DNA of 64,000 nucleotides. Source: Halichondria panicea. Its lineage: Eukaryota > Porifera > Demospongiae > Suberitida > Halichondriidae. The notes beneath the pieces are model-generated. The model did no database searches. It was given only the letters and a program-made list of their open reading frames with translations, and had not been told where the DNA came from. The translations under genes were made by a program, and so were the position numbers. Numbering within the stretch: the first letter of the stretch is position 1; each line of letters begins with the position of its first letter. The stretch is from positions 4,023,182 through 4,087,181 of the forward strand of contig NC_087384.1 in assembly GCF_963675165.1 (NCBI RefSeq). The letters run 5' to 3'. Positions 10,825-20,771 of this stretch are shown here, one piece after another.

Positions 10825-11672
10825 AGGCTGGCACTGGATTCTTGTTGCTGTCAATCTCCCAAAGAAAACGTATGTTATTATGCATGTGATTGAGTTTCTG
10901 GAGTCTAATTCGACCAGTACCTATACATGCATGTGAGCTCCTCATGGATGCATTATATTGTGCGATAGGATTACATGTTTTGTTGGTCTGTCAAAAAGGT
11001 TATTACTAATGTGAGTACAATTTTCCTTTTCTGTAGTGTCTATGTTCTTGACTCCCAGTCGCCAATTATCTCACCTTTTACTGAGCAGGCAACATGCATG
11101 CACAAGACATTAATCAATTCTTAAGCATGTGCATTTGATCACCTGCAAAGATGGATATACAGTGTGTGAAGGTATATAATTTATAATAATTTATAGAGTG
11201 CACATGCATGGGGAAATCATAAAAGTTAAATCATTGACTTGCTTAGTTGCCCCAAATGCAATTTTTTTTGTCTTCTTGGATACTCCACGCACTCCTTGTT
11301 TTGTGATGGATTTTGTTTCACGAATGTTTATTGTATTAGGTGGCTGCTCAGGATGGAGTTGAATGTGGCATTCATGTGATACACAATAATTATTATGACA
11401 ATGGTCAAGGTACGTGACGGTATATGTAAAAGCATTCGTGAGTATTTACACTAACACAATTGATCAGTTTTCTGGACTACCTGCATCAAAGCACCTGCAA
11501 AAGTCTGTAAACACTGCTGAATTACGTGGATTGATCCTGTTATCATGCTACTCCACTCAACAAAGGTAAAAAAAATGATTTTGGCTACTCCCTCATGTGT
11601 ACCTATATACTGCAACCAAAAGACATCTCACGGAGTCAGAAGGAGTAAAAGGGTTGCTAATACAGATCTGCA
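10825..11672 (+). CDS. Ulp1/C48-type cysteine protease module (transposon cargo, partial)
   Basis: Exon 10,825-10,869 encodes GWHWILVAVNLPKK with the catalytic His. The exon from 11,037 encodes VYVLDSQSPIISPFTEQ with the Asp, and exon 11,340-11,409 encodes VAAQDGVECGIHVIHNN with the oxyanion Gln and nucleophile Cys in Q-x4-C-G spacing. Downstream exons (about 11,468-11,565 and 11,623-11,672) supply a C-terminal helix-like tail. This His-Asp-Gln-Cys order is diagnostic for Ulp1/SENP-like peptidases, which cleave SUMO or similar modifiers. N-terminal exons upstream of 10,825 and the exon joining 11,130 to 11,171 are uncertain. The exon starting at 11,037 runs into an in-frame stop unless spliced. 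It lies between the left array and the transposase, transcribed toward it. Confidence 0.65.
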
Positions 11673-12166
11673 GGTGAGTACACCACACTGACACGCACTC
11701 ATGATTGTGTTCATGCATTCACAAACGTTGATTGCTATGTACTTGTATAATGTGTATATGAGCATGCTTCAATGCATGCTGGTATATAAACTATACCGAC
11801 ATTGTCTACTATGCAATAGACTGATGATGATGCCAGTGTATATCTGTTAAGAAGACAGCAAAATCGAAGCCTTAACTGCTATTTTTACTTAACATTAATT
11901 GTATAGCTTGTAGTATAGCTCAGAATGTTTATTTTTTATTGTATATAATTATGTGCAATAATATAGTTACTAGTTTCCCTCATATAGTTTCTCATCTGTT
12001 ATTCCCCATGCATATAATATGATTGTGTTGTGTGTAATTTCTTCAGTCACCCCTTATTGTAATGCATGCATGATAAGTCAGAACAAGTGACGCCACAATT
12101 TTAAATTCATGGTTGTAAAAACAAAAAGTGCATGACAAGACCATCATGCATGTGAGTACATTATAC

Positions 12167-15100
12167 TTATAGTTTTTTCTGATTGTGATACCATAAATAA
12201 AATCCACAATGTGTGAGGAAATTTCTTTTATTCATATACGACAGTGACGATTTGATTCTCTTCAAGCATGAATTGCTTTGCTCTACCATCTGGCTGTTCA
12301 AGGCATCATTATTGTCTATAGGTGCTCATTTTGTAAGCAACACTGCATCCTGTATGATATATAAGTGCATGGTAATTAAAATCATATAATTATACTTAAC
12401 ATACAATTATTATATACCTGAATGATTTGGCCAATGGAAACGATCTACTAGACCTAGAAACCGACTGTGCCTGAAAAAGGGGGGCTCTCTATTCAAGCAG
12501 TATTGGTGCAGGTTGCAACTATTGTCGTATATGATGACTTCAGGTGCTGCAGATACAAGGGCATATAATTATATTATGCAATTGCATGCCGGAAGAGTTC
12601 AAAAATAATCATTCCGATATATATAGCATTTATACCTGATGAGAATCGTTCATATAAGATAGTGAAAGGAATGTTGGGGGGATTCCTGAACTTCCATCAG
12701 TTGGAATCCATAGCAAATTCCTATACAATATTGATGCAAATTAATGTACCATAAGTATTACTAGAATGTTTTGCGAGCATCAAACATTTGCGAATTTTGC
12801 GAGGGTTGATCAATAAAATCCGCAAAACCTAAATTATTACTAGTAAATACTTGCCAGAACACAATAGTTAGATCGCAAAGGGTCAAATTTTCTGCTGATT
12901 TGGCTCATTCGCAAAGGTTTTTCATCTGCAAAATATTCTAGTAATACGGTATAGAGGCGTAATAATTATAATTATCATGTATTGTCAGCATTACCATGCT
13001 GACAATACAGAGTAAATATCCCCGGTAGCAGTGATGGATGTCTTGAGCTTTTTTTTGTACATACAGAGGATTTAGAACTGTCAGCCTTATAAATCTTTCG
13101 TTTTCTTAGTGAAGGAAGCTTTGGAAAGTACGATATCATATCATCATCATTAATGTCAGTGTGGTCACCAGTACTAGACTCTGTGAAGTCTTGCGTAAAT
13201 GGGGCTAATGATAATTCCACAAGCCTTTTTAGTATAGGCTGCAATGCTTCAGTGGGGTAAGAAGGAAGACATTCAATTAAAGTGAATAGTACTGGAGCTT
13301 CCTTTTGTAGAAAGGCCGTCTTTTTTGCATTTGACTTCAAGGAGCCAGAAGACTCCATTTCCTTTAGCATTTTGTGCACTTCTTCTGTAGGTGGTACCAA
13401 AGCACACACAGGTGATGCTGAACTGAGAGCTTGCAGTAAATTAATCCAGTGCTTGCAACAGGAGACAGCTGTATCAGCCTCGTTGACTTCTTTAGCTATT
13501 GTGGTGATAAGTTTGACCAAACTTGGTGCGTGCAAATGTAGTAATTCTAGAAGAGAAGTGAATTCATGCTGGCTTATACACTTCTTTGTAGTAAACATCT
13601 TCAGCTGCGTGCGTGTTGTCTTGTTGTTGATGTATATCCGATCATGGAAACTAGTGTTGAAAGAAAATAAATACAGTAACTTTTCAGCTGTCTGCATGAT
13701 CCTAAACTTATCACAACAATAATTGCTGAATAAGTAAAACAGCTTTCGCCACACTGTATATGATTACTATGATGAGAGGCACCTTCTACAAATGGATTCA
13801 AGTTTTGAATAAATCTGTGCATGCATGCTTGGCAAGGTATTTATTTTGTCTTAGCTCAGGGAGGACTATCATTATATATATAATCATTATATACAGTGGT
13901 TGATTACATGGGAAAATTTGCACTTATCTTCCAGTACAGCTGATAGGGGATGAGGTTTTATGAACTCCAGAACCGTTGAGTTGGGACTTCCAGGGCATAA
14001 GGTCTTTTCTGAATGCTAAACAAGTAGCATCCATGACAACAATGGGTGGACAATCTCCACACGCAGTGCACTGAAATCCTACTTGATAATCAATGTCTAA
14101 CCGGTAAAGAAAGGCATACCACGACAACCGATAGTGATTGTATGTAAACATATACTAATACTTATTAAACTGATCGCCGAATCCTGCATCTTCATGGTTT
14201 TTAACCAACACACAATACTGGGTATATATAGTTGTTCTGAAGAGGAAATGTATCGTTAATAGTCAAAGTGCACACACATGCAACATTAATTACCTTCCCA
14301 AAAGGAATTGATGCATAAAACCTCGCAGAACTTCATAGGATACCAGGAACTTGCCCATAGTCACTAATCCTACTAGTTGGCCATCAAATTCTTTACGTTT
14401 CTTACATCCTGAGCAATACCTAACATGCACTGTTTGGTCAATATAATAATTGTTATGGATTTATACTTCTAAAGCCACCTACCATTCGCATTGATAACTG
14501 TATTGAGCAGTATAATTTTGCTCCGTACAGATTCCTGCTTGTCTTCTTCATCTCGTGTAAGCGTACTGCACACTTTACAATATGTGTCGACTGAGCCCAA
14601 AATAGAAGTGTTGTTTACAATGTTGAAGCGATCAGCTACAGTACATGCCAGTTGTTGAGACAATTCACTTGATAAATTGAACGGTATATACTGCTTGATG
14701 AAATTAAGGGACCGATACTGATGCACATGCACTTGTCTATTCTGCTGCACACTAGACAGATCTTTTGCAATTTTATTGAGGCAGTCATGTTTATCCTCAT
14801 CCGGGCTATTCAATGCTTTCTCGACAATGTCCACATGTGAACTGTGCTGTTTATTGTACTTGCATGCATGTACAACAGTACAGACCCCTTAATTGTTTAT
14901 CATCAATACGAACTTGTACAACACCATGGCCACTATATCAGCTCTTGTACATACCGCCTGCCCAATAGAGCATACAACCTGTAAATCATTATAATTATAT
15001 AGTTGTGATTGGAGACGTACATGCATGCACAATAGTGTCCAACTTACCTCTGTGCCAACATTTATACTGTAGGAGGTGTCCTCCTTGTGAGGTTCGATAT

Positions 15101-17099
15101 TCAAAGTATACGAATGATCTGAATGGGTATGAGGATAATTCATAAATATTAGCTGTGCATGCACTTTTAGAAGACATGTACCTGATAATTCTTGAGCTGA
15201 TGTAATGTTGTGAATATTGTCAGTCTCTTGGATAATCAGTCTAGTTGGTTCGTTGTGGATACATTCAGAGCCAACAATGCTTGTGAATGCATCATATGTG
15301 GAATCAACCGAAGTGGAGCAGCTATTTAGTAAGTTGCCACGTGCACTATCACAACTGCACCAGTATACCCACTGTATACCATCACTGAAGTGCAACCCAC
15401 AGTGTGAGACGAAAAGAAACTCCATGCTCAGTGAAGTTAATAGATCAACAGACCAACCTACATGAATATAATTATACTTCATCTCTCTATAATTTTTATA
15501 ATATTATATGCATGCAATTATACGCACGAAAAAGATAATATACTTACATTCAAAGAGGAATCGATTCTATTGATTCCCTGTATAACAAACGACCGGAGAG
15601 AGTTGTCCAATGAGTTGAAAGCACGCTGTTCATGTACACTGATGAGATATGCAGACAGCAATGGCACTGGAATTCCAGACGGCTTTGTTTCTGACTTTGA
15701 AACATTATCCTGCAATGGCATGATTGTAGAGATCTAATGTTTGAGTTTGTACGATTACCTGTACTTTGTATCCGGCTTGACTTATCTTATCAAAAGGCTC
15801 ATTATGGCCCTCTTGGTCACTCCTGAATTGAGTTGACACGATTCCCTTTCCCTGAACAACTCGGTGCATTTTCTTGATCTGACCTACAAATTGAACGATA
15901 TAATACACACTTGGGATTAATTTACTTCTTCGTGATCACTTAGCAATAGGTTGTGGATGGTACCGTATATATTAGAGGATAGTTCTTTCTATTGCAAACT
16001 GCGAATGCATAATTCGCAATCGAAAGAGCATGCGCATGCATTTCGCAATAGCAATCAGGCTTGTACATCAATATCGAATACCCGGCATTCATACCCATAT
16101 AGCTAATTATGCTTTAATTCTTTTACTATAGGGTAGTGTTTCCTCTTCTTCTTTAACTTGTTTGAGCAAAATGAATATTTATCTTCGTTAGCCTCTCGAA
16201 TCTGTTTCCATGAGTGGCTTATAACTGGATCATATAGGCCTTCTATAATTGACGACGTGTTTTATTGCCACGAGCTAGTGCATTTGTACATAGCACATGC
16301 ACAATGATAGCTATACATTATTATAGCGACTCACTACATCAGTGTTGCAGATGTTGCATGAATGAATAGGAATCACCCATGCAGTGATACCCAACCAATT
16401 ATACTGATTACTCATATTATACATGTCATTGGATACAATATATATATATATATAGATATACATGGGTATATATAATATACCCATGCACGGCAAATATCGT
16501 CATGGTCAATGTTGCTAGATTAAGAAAACCGATTCAGGATCATAGGCCTTCTATAATGATGACGATATGATTGATGGATGTTATAGAGGTCCGGGATAAT
16601 TATATTTATTGTTCACCCAAAAATAGCAATATAATTATATAGATAGGAGAAGTATCAATTTCAGCCCCACTACGCCCCGTGTACGTATGTCGGGGTTTAG
16701 TGTGGATTTGCATGATCAATATCCTGGGAGCCTGGGTGAAATCAAATCGCCTCTTTCCCTCCCATATACCCCCACTTCATAACCTCGGGATTTGACTATA
16801 CACGCGTGCATGTGCTATACACTTCTCTCCATGGATATTGCTGTTGTAAGTTTGTATACTAAGGAACTCAAATTCTCACCCTATATCCCGCACCTCAGGG
16901 TTACCAAAACCCCACTATGTCCTACAGGGGGAGGGCAGTGGGGACTGACATGGATCGGTGCATAATTCACTTGTGCATGGTATCACTATTTTTTATATAT
17001 AGATCTAGACTGAGGCTCAGTATCACTGTTGCTCACCGAGAATTCAAAGTCATCTTGTTCATTGCCTGTGGCAGCCTGCTCTTCATTAGAATCAGTCAT
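12167..17099 (-). CDS. KDZ-family transposase (Zisupton/HMGXB3-like)
   Basis: A many-exon minus-strand gene. A plausible first exon (17,099-17,037) begins MTDSNEEQAATGNEQDDFEF and ends at a GTGAGC donor. Later blocks in order are IKKMHRVVQGKGIV (about 15,890), DNVSKSETKPSGIPVPLLS (15,709-15,548), a WCSCDSAR ... ECIHNE block resembling a SWIM CxC...CxH finger (about 15,460-15,190), a long helical block (14,834-14,475), RYCSGCKKRKEF (about 14,420), GFQCTACGDCPPIVVMDAT with a zinc-binding pair and the first catalytic Asp (about 14,090-14,025), LLPGIFTLYCQHG (about 13,025), GICYGFQLMEVQESP (about 12,715), the KDZ signature VIIYDNSCNLHQYCLNREP and VDRFHW (about 12,540-12,430), NSQMVEQSNSCLKRIKSSL, and LTHCGFYLWYHN before the stop at 12,167. 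One-base offsets after HYLI (about 12,655) and after MSTYRQ (about 12,305) suggest decay. Confidence 0.8.
12751..12952. mobile_element. Family B MITE in a transposase intron
   Basis: It starts near ATTACTAGAATGTTTTGCG and ends with the inverted form CAAAATATTCTAGTAATACGG. Similar copies occur at 28,170-28,375 and 60,950-61,152. It has no coding capacity. Confidence 0.75.
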
Positions 17100-17439
17100 T
17101 ATACAGCCTAAGTCTAGATCTATAGAATTAAGCCAGAAAGATCAGAGTTCATTAGATGTCATAATCGGCACCGCAGCCAGGTTTAAATCAACCACATCAA
17201 ATAGCAAAGTTTATGCAACAACACCCACACACACATATTCAAAAGATGAAGCTGTTCAACATTTTGAATGATGTCTAACCACAAGATGTCAGGTCCCACA
17301 CTGAGGCAGCATGCACTGTATGTAATAGTAGTCAATAACTGGAGAAACATAATTATTTTCTTACCTGCATGGATTGGTCCATCGAATTTCCAGGAATAAT
17401 TTTTATGATATACTTATACGATGGGGCCCCATGCAGTTA

Positions 17440-18400
17440 TCTCGTTTAATTGATGCCAATGGAGCCACCAAACTTGGAAAGTTGAAACCAACACAATAAA
17501 TGCAAGCTGCATAAAAACTCTTTTCTTACCCCTGTTGTCTGTTGGTTTACCCAATTTCTAGAAACTGGAAACTTTAATAGATCAACAAGCAGGTTTTCAA
17601 TGCTAAAGGAGCCACCAAACATTGAAATGAGTATACATGAAATCAAGCTGCGTGAACTATTTCTTGCTTGTCGTCCAAGGACGTTGGTCCATCCAGTTTC
17701 CATAAACAGGTAACCTTATGGACCAACGAGCAGGTTTTCCAGTTTAATGATGCCAAAGGAGACACCAAGCTTTGAAATGAGCTCAAACACATTAAATTAT
17801 GCATTCAAGCTGCGTGAACTATTTTCTCACTTGTCGTTCAGGTCGTTGGTCCACCTATAGTTTCCAGAAATAGGAAACCTTATGGACCAACAAGCAGGTT
17901 TTGATGCCAACGGAGATACTAAGCTTTGAAACGAGCTGACACCAATCTGATACCAACATGGAACACATTAAATAATGCATTCAAGCTGCGTGAACTATTT
18001 TCTTACTTGTCGTCCAGGCCGTTGGTCCACCTAATTTCCAGAAAAAGGAAACCTTATGGACCAACAAGCAAGTTTTCTTTTAATTGATGCCAATGGAGAC
18101 ACTAAACTTTGAAAAATGAGCTGTGACACCAGCCTGGAACACATTATTCAAGCTGCGCGACTATTTTCTTACTTGCCGTCCAGGTCGTTGGTCCACCTAG
18201 TTTCCAGAAACAGCCTCCTATGGACCAACAAGCAGGTTTTCCTGATGCCAACGAACCCCTGCAAGCTTTGAAATGAGCTGCCCACCTAGAACACTTTATG
18301 CAAGCTGGGTGAATTCTTTTACCAGTCGTCCAGGCAGTTGGTCCATGCACCTAATTTTAATAGGCCCCTTAATGGACCAACCAGCAGGTTTTAATGATGC
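17440..18400 (-). repeat. Right subterminal tandem array of the KDZ element
   Basis: About six diverged copies of the unit seen at 8,600-10,480, in inverted orientation (CGTCCAGGCCGTTGGTCCA ... TGGACCAACAAGCAGG). Copies are less uniform than in the left array, so the left array has been homogenised or expanded more recently. Confidence 0.85.
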
Positions 18401-18675
18401 CTGGAGCAATCAAGCAAGTGTAACATGCAACACTGTTTGCTGTAGATCCTGTGAACAGAAGTTTGCAATGAAACGGATAAAGAAACTGGCAAACTGTAGG
18501 GCAACTCGGTAGAACCAGACATGCATTAAAAATTAAAATGTGCATGCAGCCTTCCATATCCTTTTGCTTCAAGACATAGTACATGCTGCAGGGGGTACTT
18601 TATATAACCATATTTCTGTGCTCTATTATCTATGATATAACTAATCTATATATCTCTAGCTAGCTGTGTGTGGTA

Positions 18676-18790
18676 TCAGCTTGTTGTGTGAGCCCCACCC
18701 ACCATGCAAGCTCTCAAGCCTCTATGACGTAATCTACCGTTGGTCCATTTATCAGAGTCCATTGCCACATTCTGGAAAGTGTAATACCTC
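18676..18790 (-). repeat. Right terminal inverted repeat of the KDZ element (uninterrupted)
   Basis: The complement of this segment aligns with 3,991-4,069 joined to 8,375-8,411. It therefore shows the sequence before the nested element inserted: GAGGCTTGAGAGCTTGC here against GAGGCTGAG ... GCTGAGAGCCTGC in the occupied copy. Confidence 0.85.
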
Positions 18791-18901
18791 GATATCAACG
18801 GTCTTAGCATGAACGCGCATGCGCATGATTGTTACTTTGCCTAGAGACAAAGCATGCCAGTCCATAGTGATGGCTTTTATAATTAAATGCGCTGCATTGC
18901 A

Positions 18902-20700
18902 ATGATTCTTGTTCCACTGTTCCCGCTGCACAAGCCAATCTCCTTCTTACCTCAGACGAAGTTAGTTCAAATAGGTGAGTATTTATTGTTATATAGATCT
19001 AGCTAAGCATTATTTTGGTGCACTTTCTATGTTTTAACAGTGCCAGAAATAATTATTAATGCTCCTGTCGCACATAATGATAATAGGTAAACTTCGTGGC
19101 GAAGAGGCTATAATTTGTATTCACTACCAAGAAGTCCAACAGCCTCGATGGATTAAACTTGCTAAAGAAAGGCTTCGAATGATTGAAGCAAAAGATATTT
19201 TCACAAGTAAACCATGCAGAATAGTTGTGACATAGTTAATATATACTTATATCCCGTTGCTACGTTGTTGCCAAGTGCAATATGAAGATATTGCACTGCT
19301 AAAAGTCATATTGCACTGACCGTAAAACGCCCCTCTGGCAATTAGACAGACAATTAAATTAAAATTAAATTAATACGCATGAGTATCAAAGTATGTCCAG
19401 CCATGCAGGAATGAATGTTCAGCACTGCTGGAGTTTCTTCTTGCAACCATGCAGGTTTTAAAATTGTCCAAGATTCATTTTGTGGAAGATTCTGTGTTCC
19501 TAGATCGACCTAGTCCTCGACATCGTGATGCATGTCAATTCTGCTTCACCGTAGCACTAGAAGTGGCTCTTTTTGCTGTGGGCATGAGCTGTTTTGCAGC
19601 AGTGTAGAAGCGAGCTTTCTTGGCTTGGTTATGAGGCCGAGCGTAGACCAGCAGCTAATACATGTTATTCACTGAGTAGTGGGGTGGGGCTGTTTCTTTG
19701 CAGCAGTAAGTGGGGCGGGGCTGTTTTGCAGCAGCAGTAAGTGGGGTGGGGCTGTTTTGCAGATTTCAGTTGAAACTCCAACAATTTTGTGTCAAGCCAT
19801 GGCGCCATTCGTCGGTCATGCCAATCTTATACGCTGCAGATACTGGCGTCTAGAAGAGAGAAGAGATGGAGCTGTGTCTAGAGTTGTCTCTGTCTTTTTT
19901 TGTGCTGTTTATATTGTGTTACTAGGACAGTGTTATGTTGCTATGCCCTCGGGATATAAACTAGTTATAACACGTGCACTTGGGCTGCATGGCATATATT
20001 GCACTCAGCCCTCGGGGCTGGCGCCCTCGTGCTTCAGTGCAATATATTCCATACATCCCTTGTGCCCGTGTTATAACTATAACATATTAAATTTATGAAA
20101 TTAATAGCGTTTCTATAATTACTCGCAAGTGAGATTCCTCCAATTATCTGCACTGCGAGTACACATTTTTGCGATTTTATTCGAAATAGCAGAAATTAAT
20201 ATCCGTGGAAAAAAAAAGTATTTCTTACAGAATGCAGAACGAAAGAGTTAAATAAAAGGTGGCCGAAGTGGGATGAGGCTACACTTGACAACTACAAGCT
20301 TCAGTTTCGTATAATCGATCTTAATGAAGATGGACTTATTGACTTTAAGGAACTGTAAGTATATCATTCACACAAGTGAGAGAGCGTATACATTTCCCAG
20401 GTGTTTTGCTTTGGATGTGGCAGGGGACAAGTCAAGCATAGAAGAAAGAAGGCAATACTTAAAAGAAGTTGACACTGACGTCATAGTAGGAGTGGACCTA
20501 GAGGAATTTCTCATGGTATGCCATAGCTGAATAGTGTGCAAGTGGTCATTATTATTCCGATGCAGCTCATTGATAAAGTGCAAGCCAAATCACATAGTGG
20601 CTTTGGAAATATTTTTCTGGATTCTGGAACAGGTGTATTAGACATTATTAGAATAGGACAATTCACGGTGTCACAGCAGATAAAACATGGACTGTTCTAA
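18902..20700 (+). CDS. EF-hand calcium-binding protein
   Basis: Five exons join in phase (18,902-18,974, 19,087-19,206, 20,231-20,354, 20,401-20,515 and 20,566-20,700), giving 188 residues. Residues 94-105, DLNEDGLIDFKE, form a canonical EF-hand loop with acidic or polar ligands at 1, 3, 5, 9 and 12. A second, degenerate EF-hand follows (EVDTDVIVGVDLEEFL), lacking a good ligand at loop position 5. The N-terminal half is basic and Trp-containing (PRWIKLAKERLRMIEAKD). I cannot place it in a named subfamily. The start is the first ATG in the first exon and lies only about 110 bases outside the KDZ element, which may have displaced the promoter. Intron 2 (19,207-20,230) is filled with repeats. 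It converges with GNB1L, about 70 bases downstream. Confidence 0.75.
19946..20085. repeat. Palindromic repeat in EF-hand gene intron 2
   Basis: The two arms (GATATAAACTAGTTATAACA and its approximate complement near 20,060-20,085) fold around a GC-rich centre with paired TGCAATATAT elements. A related fragment with repeated ATTGCACTG motifs is at 19,240-19,325. It is probably a small non-autonomous element. Confidence 0.6.
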
Positions 20701-20771
20701 TTTTATTGACAGACTGATACATACATGTGGTATAATTGTATTGATTATAATTATAATTAAAATACATTGAC

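Larger units (their letters stand above)
3991..18790. mobile_element. Large KDZ-type (Zisupton-like) DNA transposon
   Basis: The element is bounded by GATATCA at 3,984-3,990 and again at 18,791-18,797, a perfect 7-base direct repeat that fits a target-site duplication. The ends are inverted: the left starts GAGTTATTACACTTTCC, and the right ends with its near-complement GGAAAGTGTAATACCTC. Inside the ends lie two arrays of about 180-base repeats in opposite orientation (about 8,600-10,480 and 17,440-18,400). The core carries a minus-strand KDZ transposase gene (17,099-12,167) and a plus-strand Ulp1-type protease module (10,825-11,672). The left terminal repeat is interrupted by a nested transposon (4,070-8,368), so the original element was about 10.5 kb. 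A family-B MITE sits in a transposase intron. The family name rests on the transposase motifs. Two one-base frame offsets in the transposase C-terminal exons suggest this copy is inactive. Confidence 0.82.

Noticed and set aside
13282-13722. 146-residue plus-strand open frame
   Set aside because: It is a shadow of the KDZ transposase exon on the minus strand, which carries the recognisable motif.
19679-20098. 139-residue plus-strand open frame
   Set aside because: It runs through GGGGCTGTTTTGCAGCAG tandem units and the palindromic repeat at 19,946-20,085, inside an intron of the EF-hand gene; no domain is visible.
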